DNA from: Alloprevotella sp. oral taxon 473 str. F0040
Lineage (GTDB): Bacteria; Bacteroidota; Bacteroidia; Bacteroidales; Bacteroidaceae
Reading direction: 5' to 3'
DNA length: 64,000 bases
Assembly: GCF_000318095.2 (NCBI RefSeq)
Contig: NZ_KB290714.1
Location: 369,875 to 433,874 of the forward strand
Made by a program: the position numbers and the translations under genes
In this document: in pieces, positions 16,576 through 25,837 of the stretch
Position numbering within the stretch: position 1 is the stretch's first letter
Layout: each line of letters opens with the position of its first letter
Notes under the pieces: model-generated
Databases searched by the model: none
What the model saw: only the letters and a program-made list of their open reading frames with translations
Told to the model about the DNA's origin: nothing

Positions 16576-19437
16576 ATGACAAAAAGGCTGCTAACCTTCT
16601 TCCTCTTCTTCATTTTCTTTTTAGGGAACACCTATGCTCAAAAGCTGGTAGGTGCTCGAGTTGTAGATTATATTACAAACATAGACATCGCAGCAGATTC
16701 ACTATTAAAAGTGGAGCTACTTGCTGCAGATAGTAGTTTCATTGCTGAAGGCTGGGCTGCACGAATGGGTAATGAGCCCAAATACAAAACTTATGCTGAA
16801 GCAGTAGTTGAACGTGAAGGTTCTTACATCATGCGTGTAAGCCATCCCGACTATTATACCCTATACGCTCCTATACAGATTAAATTTTATCGTAGAGAAA
16901 GTAACATTCTTCTCGGCAAGTTCGCTCTTAAACGTAAACTAAGAGAAAAAACAACAGAGTTGGGTGAAGCTCTAGTGACTGCAACAAAGCTCAAGTTCTA
17001 TTTTAACAACGATACTTTAGTCTACAATGCTGATGCTTTTATCACTCAGCAAGGTTTTGTGTTACAAAACATCTTACAGAAAATGCCTGGTCTTACCATC
17101 AACAACGATGGTGAGATTCTGTCCAATGGAAGAAAAGTAGAAACGCTTTTGCTCAATGGTAAGGATTTTTTCAACAACGACCGAAAGACTTTGCTTGAAA
17201 ATCTGCCAGCTTTTATGGTGAAGCACGTGAAGGTGTATGAGAAAGAAAAAGATACGACATCACTCTTCGAGCGCGAACGCGAACTCAAAGGTTTGGTGAT
17301 GGACATTCGACTGAAACCAGACTACCACTCCAACTTTTTGTCCAGCATAGATGCGGCAGCAGGCACGGACAAACGCTATTATGGACGAGCATTAGGACTT
17401 AAGATAAATGATTTTCATCGTTGGTCTGTTTTTGCAGGAGCTAATAATACCAACCACAACGAAGAGCTAACCCGTAACGGTCAGTTCTACAATATTGACA
17501 ATGGTATTGGGCAAAAAGATTTCTATAATGCGGGTGTTCTCTACAATGTTGATGAGCGTGAGGGACGCTATTCATTGGAGGGGAAGGCACGCATACAATG
17601 GAGTAAAGAAGATGTAGATTTGAAGCAAGTAGTTCAGCAATTCTACGATAAATATCATATTTTTCAACTTGGTACATCTAGCAGTAGTAGTAGAAACTTT
17701 TCTTTTCAAACTGAGCATTCTCTCTCGTTGTTTTCTACTACTCCATGGAGCTTTACCATCAAACCTTCGTTCTCTAAGGTTACATTGAAAAACCACTCAG
17801 AAAACAGTGGTGCGTCATTCGACCGCAATGTTAGTCATCTCTTGGGCAAAGCTTGGAGTGATAGCATTCGTCTTTTTTCTCTTGGCGAAACGCTCAACGC
17901 ATACGGTATTAGTCATGCTAATGTATTGTCTTTTGCACCATCCACAATAACCAATGCAAAGCTCGAAATAGAGAAAAGTATCGACATACCACACACTGAC
18001 GATAAGCTAACCTTAAACGCATCAGCCTATCGAGCATGTATCACGCAAGAGGATTTTTCATTGCGGCATGTAGATTACATACGTAATGCACAAAAACAAT
18101 CACAGCATCAATACCGAAACGAGGACCATGACAAATGGACATGGACTGCGCAAGCTAATTACCTTCTCCGTTGGAGCGATCATCATAGTTTCAGTGGAAA
18201 GCTATCCTACGAATGCGATCAATTAAATTCTAGCGACCAATTTTATCAACTACACCATTTGCCTGGATGGACGCTACAATCTGATGTAGAGAAATTGCCT
18301 AATAATGATCTTTTACAGCAAGCAAAAGACTCACGCAATAGTAAATCATATCAAGAATGGGGGAATAACCTTGTAGGGGAACTAGGTTATATGTTCCAAA
18401 AAGGCAAGTATGACTTAAATGTAAGTATTCCCCTACGCTATTTGCATCGAAAATTAGATTTCTTCCAGAAGAATAACGACCAAACCGTCTATCGCTCTCA
18501 ATTTTTCCCAGACGTAAATGTGCGGTTTGCTACTTGGCTAGGTGGACAAACAGGCTATAATTATAGTTTTAGCTATGAACTTAAGCATGAAATGCCTATG
18601 ATGCTGCTTCTGGTGCCACAAACAAACGATATAAATCCTCTATCAGTGGAACAAGGCAACCCAGAACTTGATAATATCACTCAACACAAGATAAATGGCA
18701 GATTCTATTGGGCTCCAACAATGAGACACAATCATACGGTGAACATGAACTACACCTACACCGATGGGCTCACCTCTTCCATGTCGTTATACAATGAGCG
18801 TACAGGGGTAACAACATCCAAGTTTAGAAGCGTCAACGGCAATCAGTACCTGCAAGCCTCTTTGGAAGACGCAGTGTTTCTCACTCCCAGATACACTCAT
18901 AAACTCACCAATAAAATTTCCTTCAACTACACGAAAAGTGTACAATATAATGGTCTATCGCTTCAAGAAGCTGACAAACCAAGCACGGTGCACAACTATT
19001 ATTTCATTGAGGAAATAAACTATTCGTTTGCTATTCCAAATACAAAGATACGCGGTGAACTAGCTCCGTATGTTCATTATCATCGTTCGACTTCTATTCG
19101 CGAAAATTTTAAGCCACTTCATGCAACAACTTTCGGTTCTCATGTAAGTGTGTATGCGGAGCTCCCTTGGTCAATGCGTTTGCAAACAGACTTACGCACC
19201 ATTAGTCGCCGAGGATACAACGATGAGTCAATGAATGACAATGAGTTTATCTGGAATGCAAACCTCACCAAGGCTTTTTCCAATAAGTTTTCCATAAGTC
19301 TTGAGGCTTTCGATTTACTTGGACAGCGCAAGAATGTAGTACGCTTTGTGAATGCACAAAGTACTACAGAGAGCATATATAATAATCTACGTCAGTATGT
19401 TATGCTCCATCTTACGTGGTCACTGAACAAGCGATAG
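16576..19437 (+). CDS. TonB-dependent-receptor-like outer-membrane protein, 953 aa
   Basis: Signal peptide (MTKRLLTFFLFFIFFLGNTYAQ), then a carboxypeptidase-regulatory-like segment (about residues 22-125), a plug-like domain (EALVTATKLKFYFNNDTLVY through LLLNGKDFFNND, about 135-215) and a long barrel up to the end, closing with MLHLTWSLNKR. The substrate cannot be told. No SusD-type lipoprotein gene is adjacent, so this is not a standard polysaccharide locus. Gene and flanks look richer in A/T than the minus-strand housekeeping genes, which may mean later acquisition (inference). It has its own promoter, and a shared terminator follows. Confidence 0.85.
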   Translation: MTKRLLTFFLFFIFFLGNTYAQKLVGARVVDYITNIDIAADSLLKVELLAADSSFIAEGWAARMGNEPKYKTYAEAVVEREGSYIMRVSHPDYYTLYAPIQIKFYRRESNILLGKFALKRKLREKTTELGEALVTATKLKFYFNNDTLVYNADAFITQQGFVLQNILQKMPGLTINNDGEILSNGRKVETLLLNGKDFFNNDRKTLLENLPAFMVKHVKVYEKEKDTTSLFERERELKGLVMDIRLKPDYHSNFLSSIDAAAGTDKRYYGRALGLKINDFHRWSVFAGANNTNHNEELTRNGQFYNIDNGIGQKDFYNAGVLYNVDEREGRYSLEGKARIQWSKEDVDLKQVVQQFYDKYHIFQLGTSSSSSRNFSFQTEHSLSLFSTTPWSFTIKPSFSKVTLKNHSENSGASFDRNVSHLLGKAWSDSIRLFSLGETLNAYGISHANVLSFAPSTITNAKLEIEKSIDIPHTDDKLTLNASAYRACITQEDFSLRHVDYIRNAQKQSQHQYRNEDHDKWTWTAQANYLLRWSDHHSFSGKLSYECDQLNSSDQFYQLHHLPGWTLQSDVEKLPNNDLLQQAKDSRNSKSYQEWGNNLVGELGYMFQKGKYDLNVSIPLRYLHRKLDFFQKNNDQTVYRSQFFPDVNVRFATWLGGQTGYNYSFSYELKHEMPMMLLLVPQTNDINPLSVEQGNPELDNITQHKINGRFYWAPTMRHNHTVNMNYTYTDGLTSSMSLYNERTGVTTSKFRSVNGNQYLQASLEDAVFLTPRYTHKLTNKISFNYTKSVQYNGLSLQEADKPSTVHNYYFIEEINYSFAIPNTKIRGELAPYVHYHRSTSIRENFKPLHATTFGSHVSVYAELPWSMRLQTDLRTISRRGYNDESMNDNEFIWNANLTKAFSNKFSISLEAFDLLGQRKNVVRFVNAQSTTESIYNNLRQYVMLHLTWSLNKR

Positions 19438-19456
19438 AACATTTTGGGGTACACGA

Positions 19457-19495
19457 AAAATCCTCCCATTCTCAACTTGAGAGTGGGAGGATTTT
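19457..19495. terminator. Bidirectional terminator between the receptor and S9 peptidase genes
   Basis: 17-bp stem AAAATCCTCCCATTCTC (19457-19473) with 19479-19495, one G-T pair, 5-base loop. The ends are A/T runs on both sides, between convergent genes. Confidence 0.9.
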
Positions 19496-19544
19496 GTATG
19501 CGTGTGGCACAACTTTTCATGCTGGGATGAGCGGTGCGCAGGAA

Positions 19545-21728
19545 CTATTTGAGGAAGTCATCAAAATAGCGGGTGATGCGCTCGTGGAGGTGGAGCATGT
19601 CGCGACCAGACATGTTGTGACCTTGACCAGGATAGACAAAATAGTCGGGTTGCGTGCCTGCATCTTCCGCAGCGCGGAGGAACATGAGAGAATGTTGCAA
19701 AACGCAAGTGGGGTCGTTGTAGCCTACGATGATTTGCAAACGACCTTTCAAGTCTTTGGCGCGATTGACGAGGCTAGAAGCTGCGTAGCCTTCGGGGTTG
19801 GATTGTGGCGTTTCCATATAGCGTTCGCCATACATCACTTCGTAGTATTTCCAGTCGAGGACGGGACCACCGGCTACACCAACTTTGAAGACGTCGGGGT
19901 GGGTGAGCATGAGGTTGGTGGTCATGAATCCACCGAAGCTCCAACCGTGGACACCCAGACGATTGGCATCGACATAGGGCAGCGAAGTGAGTTTTTCCAC
20001 ACCCTTCATTTGGTCTTCCATCTCAATCTTACCGAGATGGCGGTGGGTGCAGCTTTCGAAGTCGAAACCACGATCACCAGAACCGCGGTTGTCGAGGATG
20101 AAGAGGACGTAACCGCGATTTGCCATGTAGTATTCCCAAGGGCGGGCTTGATAGTTGAACGACTCCTTGACGTTGGTGGCATGAGGACCGCCATAAACAT
20201 AGACCACAGCAGGATATTTCTTCGTGGGGTCGAAGTCTACGGGTTTTACCAAACGATAGTAGAGTGGGGTCTTACCATCGGCAGCGAGGATAGAACCATT
20301 TTCCACCTCAGGCATGGTGAAGTTGCGCCATGGATTTTCGGCATTGAGGAGGCTAGAGACGGTTTGTTTCTTCTCAGTGCTCTTGATGTCGATGTGGCGA
20401 TAGTCGGTGGGAGTGCTCCAAGTGTCGCGAAGATAGCGGCCGTTTTCAGAAAGGCTAGCGCGGTGCAAGCCTACGCCATTGTCCAACAAAGTGCGGCGAC
20501 CGGTCTTGAAATCCACGGCATATAGGTTTTCGCGAATGTGTCCGCTCTCATTGGTGCGAACGATGATGCTGCGCTTTGCGGTGTTGAATCCGAGGAGGTC
20601 GAGCACCTCAAACTTGCCCTGCGTGAGTTGGCGGAGCATCTTGCCGTTGGTGTCGAAGAGATAGAGGTGATTGAACCCATCGCGTTCGCTTTGGTAGATG
20701 AACTTGTGGTCATCCCAAGGGAGGAAGGTGAGGGGATTTTGAGGTTCTACGAAGCGTTCGTTAGTCTCGGTGTAGAGTGTCTTTAAGCGTTTACCAGTGG
20801 TGGCATCATAAGCCACGAGGTCGCAACGCTTTTGGTTGCGTGGCACCTCCATGATGTAGAGGGTTTTGCCGTCAGGACTCCAAGAGAGGTTGGTGAAATA
20901 GCGGTCGGTGACGTCGCCCAATTCCAACCAAACGGTGCGGTCTGTGGCAGGAGAGAAGATGCCAACAGTGACTTTGTGCATCGCCATACCTGCCATGGGA
21001 TATTTGTCGGGATCGGGCTGAGCAATGCGCACTTCTGGGTTCACCAAAGTGTTGACTTGTGGATAGTCTGTCACCATGGACTGGTCCATGCGATAGAACG
21101 CTAGTTGGTCGCCCTTGGGGCTCCAGAATGTACCTTTGTGGATGCCAAACTCATCGCGGTGAACAGAGGTGCCGTAGAGCAGTTCGCGGTTGCCATCTGT
21201 AGACACTTGATGGGTGCGACCATCGGAGGTGGTGACAAAGAGGTTGTAGTCTTTGGTGAAAGCGAGGGAACGAGAGGCATTGCAGAAGTCTTGATGACCG
21301 ATGCCCCTTTGGAGCGGAAGGGACCAAACGATGGCTTTTTGCTTCCAGTCGTAGGCAACAATAGCCTTGGTGAGTGTGATCTTGGCTACGGTTTTTGTGC
21401 CTTCGGGGAAGGTGGTTCCGATGAGATTGCGTGCTTTGCCATAGCGTGCGGTGTCGAGGACACTATTGAGGGCTGCGAGATCGAAAAGCACTTGTCCGTC
21501 TGTGCCGAGCTTTTTGCCTTTGGCATCGAGAATCATGCGCACATCGTTGACATTGGTTTGTACTAAAGCATCCCCCCACCATGTGGTGTGAATAGATTGG
21601 GGTTGGAGATTCCAATAGTTGGTGCCGCCCCACATGAGGTCATCGAGAGTGGGACGTTGTTTGGTTTGTGCCATAGCAGTGAGATATAGAAATGGCAGAA
21701 GCAGGAAGAAGAAAAATTTGTATTTCAT
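19545..21728 (-). CDS. S9B family serine peptidase (dipeptidyl peptidase IV / prolyl tripeptidyl peptidase type)
   Basis: 727 residues. A signal peptide (MKYKFFFFLLLPFLYLTAMAQ) leads to a beta-propeller domain (DPPIV N-terminal type, about 60-470) and an alpha/beta-hydrolase domain. The catalytic triad is visible: Ser597 in GWSFGG, Asp672 in GYNDPT, His704 in GQGHNM. The propeller contains VHRDEFG followed by KGTFWSPKGDQLAFYRMDQS, typical of the family. Such periplasmic peptidases release X-Pro di- or tripeptides in amino-acid-fermenting Bacteroidales. Sequence alone does not settle whether it is the DPPIV or the PtpA orthologue. It follows rlmL in the opposite order on the same strand, after a terminator. 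Confidence 0.92.
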   Translation of the reverse strand: MKYKFFFFLLLPFLYLTAMAQTKQRPTLDDLMWGGTNYWNLQPQSIHTTWWGDALVQTNVNDVRMILDAKGKKLGTDGQVLFDLAALNSVLDTARYGKARNLIGTTFPEGTKTVAKITLTKAIVAYDWKQKAIVWSLPLQRGIGHQDFCNASRSLAFTKDYNLFVTTSDGRTHQVSTDGNRELLYGTSVHRDEFGIHKGTFWSPKGDQLAFYRMDQSMVTDYPQVNTLVNPEVRIAQPDPDKYPMAGMAMHKVTVGIFSPATDRTVWLELGDVTDRYFTNLSWSPDGKTLYIMEVPRNQKRCDLVAYDATTGKRLKTLYTETNERFVEPQNPLTFLPWDDHKFIYQSERDGFNHLYLFDTNGKMLRQLTQGKFEVLDLLGFNTAKRSIIVRTNESGHIRENLYAVDFKTGRRTLLDNGVGLHRASLSENGRYLRDTWSTPTDYRHIDIKSTEKKQTVSSLLNAENPWRNFTMPEVENGSILAADGKTPLYYRLVKPVDFDPTKKYPAVVYVYGGPHATNVKESFNYQARPWEYYMANRGYVLFILDNRGSGDRGFDFESCTHRHLGKIEMEDQMKGVEKLTSLPYVDANRLGVHGWSFGGFMTTNLMLTHPDVFKVGVAGGPVLDWKYYEVMYGERYMETPQSNPEGYAASSLVNRAKDLKGRLQIIVGYNDPTCVLQHSLMFLRAAEDAGTQPDYFVYPGQGHNMSGRDMLHLHERITRYFDDFLK

Positions 21729-21774
21729 GCCAATATGATAGTAGGTTTGCGTGAGGTGTGGGGAGAAAATTGTT

Positions 21775-21811
21775 CATTCCCACAAGCTGATTTTGCCAAC
21801 TTGTGGGAATG
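21775..21811 (-). terminator. Terminator of the rRNA methyltransferase gene
   Basis: 12-bp stem CATTCCCACAAG (21775-21786) with 21800-21811; on the minus strand a T-rich stretch (AACAATTTTCT) follows. Confidence 0.85.
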
Positions 21812-21828
21812 ATGTAGGGTGTGAATCT

Positions 21829-23625
21829 TTAGTCTTCGCGACGTTTGCGGAGATTGCCACCACGTGCGGGGCGAGAGAAGCCGCCCTCTTGACGGGGCTT
21901 GCGGTCGAAACCACCGCGCTTGTCGTATCCTCCACGTCTTTCGCTGCGGTCACCGCGGTCACGATCACCGCGGGTGCGGTCGCCACGTCCTTCAAATCTG
22001 TCATCGCGATGCTTGAATTCGCGGTTACCGCGGAAGTCGTCACCTTCTCTGCGTGGAGCACGAGAGAAAGAACGGCGGTCGTTGCGCTGACCACGAGAGC
22101 GGTTGTCGTCTCTGCGTTCAAACTTGCCACGTTCACCGCGTGCTGCGCGCTCTTTGGCGGCACGTACGCCTTCGAATGCACTGTGACGAGCACGGAGGGT
22201 GCGGTAGGTGGCAGCGAGTTCTGGGTCATCGGAGAAGTCGAAACCTGAGCGGTAGTCGCTCTCTTCATAGCGTGGACGGCGATCTTCATAGCGGTCTTTG
22301 CGGTCGAAGGATTTGCGGTCTCTGTCGGAGCGTTCACCATGATCGGAAAAGTCGCGGTCGTCCTCGTCGTTGAAGCGTTTGCGAGAAAATTCACGCTTGC
22401 GACCATCGCGGAAGCGGCCTTTTTCACCCATGCGCTCACGTTCAGCATCGGTCTTCACTTCGTTGCCCTCTGCACGGAACTTGTCGAGCTTGCCATCGAA
22501 GGTGACATACTTGCGGAGTTCGCAGTCGAGAGAACCATTGTTGAGAGGCACGCGGAATGAGGGGCGCAGGCGCATATCATCGAACAATTCTTCCTTAGAA
22601 GAAATGACCCACGCATCGCAACCTTGACAGTCTTTCTTGAGCTTGGTGCCGAGTGTGCGGTAGATTTGTGAGAGATCCTCTGGACGGAGACGCTCACCGT
22701 AGGGAGGATTGGTGACGATAATCGCCTTTTCGCAGCCTTCCGGAAGGACGAAGTCGCGGATGTCGCGCTGCTCGAGGGTGATGAGGTCGGCGACGCGTGC
22801 CGCCTTTGCGTTATCTTGCGCAGCTTCGATGGCACGAAGATTGAGGTCGTAGCCATAGAGCTTGTGGTTAAACTCACGTTCGTGGCTGTCGTCGTCGAAG
22901 ATGGTGCTCAGGAGTTCGGGATTGAAGTCTTTCCAGTTTTCAAAACCAAACTTGCGGCGGAAGATACCAGGATAGATGTTACGTGCCATGAGGGCGGCTT
23001 CTACCAAAATCGTACCCGATCCGCAGAAGGGATCGATGAAATCGCTGTTGAAGTCCCATCCACTCATCTTGACCAAAGCAGCAGCGAGCACCTCGTTGAT
23101 GGGAGCTTCTACCGTTGCTGTGCGATAGCCGCGGATGTGGAGGCTTTCTCCACTGGAGTCCAAAGAGAGGGTGCAACTATCTTCTGCTATGTGCATGTTG
23201 AGGCGGAGGTCGGGATTGGCCACGCTGATGTTGGGGCGTTTGCCGGTAAGCTCCATGAAGTAGTCGACAATCGCATCTTTGACCTTGTAGGCAACAAACT
23301 TAGAATTGCGGAATTCAGTGCTATAAACGGTGGTGTCTACAGCGAAAGAAGTGTCGAGATCGAGGATTTCGTTCCACTCAATTCCCTTCACTGCCTTGTA
23401 AACAGCTTCCGCATCCTTGGCGCGGAAGTGGAGAATGGGCTTCAACACTCTGACTGCCGTGCGGAGGCAGAAGTTGGCACGGTACATCATTTCTTGATTA
23501 CCCGAGAAAGAGACCATGCGGCGGCCGATTTGCACGTCGTCGGCACCGAGTTCGATGAGTTCCTGTGCCAAGACTTCTTCCAGACCTTGGAATGTTTTGG
23601 CGATGAGTTCAAAAGTTTGTTGCAT
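21829..23625 (-). CDS. rlmL: THUMP-domain class I methyltransferase (RlmL/RlmKL-type) with long Arg/Gly/Asp-rich tail
   Basis: 598 residues. Residues 1-170 form a THUMP-containing N-terminus (FQGLEEVLAQELIELGADD); 171-375 hold the methyltransferase with DPFCGSGTILVEAALMA (199 onward) and the catalytic NPPYGER (306-312), as in enzymes that methylate 23S rRNA guanine (N2-G2445 in E. coli). From about residue 385 to the end lies a tail of more than 200 residues made almost only of Arg, Asp, Glu, Gly, Lys, Phe and Ser (blocks such as RGDRDRGDRSERRGG and a final RPARGGNLRKRRED), predicted disordered and RNA-binding. Usual family members of this phylum end soon after the catalytic domain or have a shorter tail. 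Which base it modifies is inferred. Confidence 0.85.
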   Translation of the reverse strand: MQQTFELIAKTFQGLEEVLAQELIELGADDVQIGRRMVSFSGNQEMMYRANFCLRTAVRVLKPILHFRAKDAEAVYKAVKGIEWNEILDLDTSFAVDTTVYSTEFRNSKFVAYKVKDAIVDYFMELTGKRPNISVANPDLRLNMHIAEDSCTLSLDSSGESLHIRGYRTATVEAPINEVLAAALVKMSGWDFNSDFIDPFCGSGTILVEAALMARNIYPGIFRRKFGFENWKDFNPELLSTIFDDDSHEREFNHKLYGYDLNLRAIEAAQDNAKAARVADLITLEQRDIRDFVLPEGCEKAIIVTNPPYGERLRPEDLSQIYRTLGTKLKKDCQGCDAWVISSKEELFDDMRLRPSFRVPLNNGSLDCELRKYVTFDGKLDKFRAEGNEVKTDAERERMGEKGRFRDGRKREFSRKRFNDEDDRDFSDHGERSDRDRKSFDRKDRYEDRRPRYEESDYRSGFDFSDDPELAATYRTLRARHSAFEGVRAAKERAARGERGKFERRDDNRSRGQRNDRRSFSRAPRREGDDFRGNREFKHRDDRFEGRGDRTRGDRDRGDRSERRGGYDKRGGFDRKPRQEGGFSRPARGGNLRKRRED

Positions 23626-23678
23626 TAAATGGGGCGATTGTTGCAGATAGACTGGCGAATATATAAGCTAGTAAGGAG

Positions 23679-23710
23679 CAAAATTACAATTTTGTGGCGA
23701 CTACACCAAA
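23679..23710 (-). promoter_or_regulatory. Promoter of the rlmL-type gene
   Basis: Minus-strand TAATTTTG (23686-23679) and TTTG (23710-23707), spacer 20 bp, about 55 bases before the start codon. Confidence 0.7.
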
Positions 23711-23734
23711 GAATCAGCGTAATATACGTGCAAA

Positions 23735-23772
23735 GAGGGTGCAATCTCTAAGAATATAGAGATGGCACCCTC
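23735..23772 (-). terminator. Terminator-like hairpin after the HIT gene
   Basis: 15-bp stem with one mismatch (GAGGGTGCAATCTCT at 23735-23749 with 23758-23772), 8-base loop. It lies downstream of the HIT gene and upstream of the rlmL promoter. The T-run is weak. Confidence 0.65.
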
Positions 23773-23844
23773 AAATTTCTTTCATCTTTAGGCTCAGGAA
23801 GGCAATTCATGTAGCACTGAGATGTTGAACGAATCAGCGATAGA

Positions 23845-24243
23845 TTAGCCTTGTTGGAAGGCGGCAAAGATAGCAGCGGCTGTTTCAGCCATTTGTTCTG
23901 GTGCAACTTCCAATTTGGGTTTGCGGAAATCCATATCACCTTCTTCTTTCAGTGGGATGAGATGAATATGTGCATGAGGCACTTCCAAGCCTATCACAGC
24001 CATACCCACCTTGCGACATGGAAGTACGGACTGGATGGCGCGAGCAACTCGTTTGGCAAAGACATGATATTCGGCTAGGAGTTGGTCATCGAGGTCGAAG
24101 ATATAGTCTGTTTCTTGGCGAGGAATCACCAACGTGTGGCCGAGAGCAACGGGGTTGATGTCGAGAAAAGCGTAGAACTTATCGCTCTCAGCACATTTAT
24201 AAGAGGGGATTTCGCCAGCGGCGATTTTGGAAAAGATGCTCAT
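23845..24243 (-). CDS. HIT-family nucleotide-binding hydrolase
   Basis: 132 residues, Hint-type histidine triad protein that hydrolyses adenosine phosphoramidates or dinucleotides. FSKIAAGEIPSYKCAE is the usual opening, and the triad HAHIHLIPL sits at residues 90-98 with His90, His92 and His94. The C-terminal tail (about 30 residues) is Ala-rich. It follows the small lipoprotein gene by 74 bases and greA lies further upstream. In many Bacteroidales greA and this HIT gene are direct neighbours; here the lipoprotein gene lies between them. Confidence 0.93.
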   Translation of the reverse strand: MSIFSKIAAGEIPSYKCAESDKFYAFLDINPVALGHTLVIPRQETDYIFDLDDQLLAEYHVFAKRVARAIQSVLPCRKVGMAVIGLEVPHAHIHLIPLKEEGDMDFRKPKLEVAPEQMAETAAAIFAAFQQG

Positions 24244-24317
24244 ATCAGATATAGATATAATGAGAGTTGGTGTATCTATGGAAGGGGTAAGTATGACTGC
24301 CCCATGAAAAGGTTTGA

Positions 24318-24968
24318 CTATTTGCGGCCACCCACCACAGGAAGCAATGGAGCGTTGAGAGTATTTACGTTTTCAGAGGCTTCTCCTGCTGCGTTTTGTA
24401 CGCTTCGCAGTCCATTCCACGACCATTCATCGAAGGGGCTGTCAAAGTCGTTGAGAGCATAGTTGCCCCAATAGCCATAATTCAACTTGCGGAGGCTAAA
24501 ACGGAAGCGACTATCTCCAGCATAGCCCGTGAAATAGGTGTTGCTCAGTGCATAATCATAGATGGCTACGTTGAGGGCGGGTTCTCCAGGATAGCTGAGA
24601 TAAAGCACTCCATTGCGCACTTCCCAAAGGAAGCGGTGGTAGCGTTGGCGAAGAGGACCATAGTTGTAGAAGTCGATTTGTTTTCCCGTGCCTCTTCGAG
24701 CATCTAGATATTCATTTTGGAAGAGAATGTAGGTGTGGCTAGCATCAAATTGTACGCCACGTTGTGTGTAAGGATTGACTGCAGTATAGAACATACCGAA
24801 GTCGCCTTGCCATTCTCCAGCAATGACATTGGCACGTCCACGATCACCGCGGCCATTGGGGTAGTAAGGGTCGTATTCGTTGTCAATGTAGATGTCACAG
24901 GCTGAGAAACTCATAGCTGCAATGACGAGCATGACGAGAAATGCGGGGAAAGAGTAAATTTTCTTCAT
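24318..24968 (-). CDS. Small lipoprotein of unknown function, 216 aa
   Basis: Signal peptide with lipobox AAMSFSAC, so Cys24 should be lipidated. The mature part begins with Asp/Tyr-rich residues (DIYIDNEYDPYYPNGRGD) and then a compact domain starting IAGEWQGDFGMFY with many aromatic residues. The phrase AGEWQGDFGM..Y and the reported ligand-like pattern RFLWEVRNGVLYLSYP suggest a lipocalin-like barrel, but I do not recognise a named family. It has its own promoter and may be cotranscribed with the HIT gene downstream. Confidence 0.75.
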   Translation of the reverse strand: MKKIYSFPAFLVMLVIAAMSFSACDIYIDNEYDPYYPNGRGDRGRANVIAGEWQGDFGMFYTAVNPYTQRGVQFDASHTYILFQNEYLDARRGTGKQIDFYNYGPLRQRYHRFLWEVRNGVLYLSYPGEPALNVAIYDYALSNTYFTGYAGDSRFRFSLRKLNYGYWGNYALNDFDSPFDEWSWNGLRSVQNAAGEASENVNTLNAPLLPVVGGRK

Positions 24969-25097
24969 AAGATGCTTAGTCTAGATGCTACTCTTGTTGT
25001 TACTCTCAGAAGGCTTCTTTTCGATAAACTATGATTTATCGCTTTTTTATGGAAGCTTTTTCTAGCGAATAGCAAGAGAAGCAGGTTTGTATAGGAG

Positions 25098-25129
25098 CAA
25101 ATGTAAGCCATTCATGGCAGTCTACCAAA
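25098..25129 (-). promoter_or_regulatory. Promoter of the small lipoprotein gene
   Basis: Minus-strand TACATTTG (25105-25098), TTTG (25129-25126), spacer 20 bp. The leader is about 120 bases long. Confidence 0.7.
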
Positions 25130-25145
25130 CTTTGACCATAGAAAA

Positions 25146-25190
25146 AACGCTTTCTCCCTTCTTATTTTGCATTTAAGAGGAGAAAGCGTT
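25146..25190 (-). terminator. Terminator of greA
   Basis: 12-bp stem AACGCTTTCTCC (25146-25157) with 25179-25190, followed on the minus strand by a run of T. Confidence 0.85.
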
Positions 25191-25274
25191 GTGTTTAGTT
25201 GGTGAATTATTCACTATCCTATAAAGACATAGGGAAATCCAACTAGAGGGTTGCTTAGTAATAGCCCTTTGCTC

Positions 25275-25742
25275 TTAGTCTACTGAGATATTAAGAATCT
25301 CAAGTTGTATAACGCCGCGTGGGGTTTGGGCATCCACTACATCACCCACTTTGTGACCAAGCAAGGCTTGAGCGATGGGGGTGGTGCTGGAAATCTTACC
25401 AGCGCGGAGGTCTGCTTCACTTTCGGAAACGATGGTGTATTTCATCACTGCACCAACCTTCACATTTTTCATCTCCACGGTAGAAAGGATTTGCACTACA
25501 TCGGTGCGAATCTTAGAAGTGTCGATGATTTTAGCGGTAGCAATGGTAGCTTTGAGTTCGTTGATTTTGGTTTCGAGAATAGATTGCGCCTCTTTTGCAG
25601 CATCATATTCTGCATTCTCGGAAAGGTCGCCCTTGTCGCGCGCTTCCGCAATGGCAGCGGAGGCCGCAGGACGGTCGATTTGCTCCATGTGACGGAGCTG
25701 AGCTACGAGCTTATCGTAGCCTTCTTGGGTCATATAGGCCAT
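25275..25742 (-). CDS. greA: Transcription elongation factor GreA
   Basis: 155 residues, the usual length. GreA inserts its coiled coil into the RNA polymerase secondary channel and stimulates cleavage of backtracked RNA. The N-terminal coiled coil holds the catalytic acidic tip (ARDKGDLSENAEYDAAKE, residues about 34-51), and the C-terminal domain ends with HKVGDVVDAQTPRGVIQLEILNI. It starts 95 bases after the end of the long RNase III gene and ends at its own terminator. Confidence 0.96.
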   Translation of the reverse strand: MAYMTQEGYDKLVAQLRHMEQIDRPAASAAIAEARDKGDLSENAEYDAAKEAQSILETKINELKATIATAKIIDTSKIRTDVVQILSTVEMKNVKVGAVMKYTIVSESEADLRAGKISSTTPIAQALLGHKVGDVVDAQTPRGVIQLEILNISVD

Positions 25743-25837
25743 GTTAGTGTGATATGTCTATCTTATCTGTTTCTAAAATATAGAAGTACTTCCCAGGGAA
25801 GGGAAGTAGCTTCTGTGATTTGTGTGAAGAATAAGGA

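Larger units (their letters stand above)
24969..25274. other. Intergenic region with lipoprotein promoter and greA terminator
   Basis: About 306 bases without a gene. The left half is the lipoprotein leader and promoter, the right half the greA terminator; nothing else stands out. Confidence 0.7.

Noticed and set aside
21751-22560. Several plus-strand frames opposite the rlmL tail
   Set aside because: They are reverse readings of the Arg/Gly/Asp-rich repeats and overlap the supported gene.
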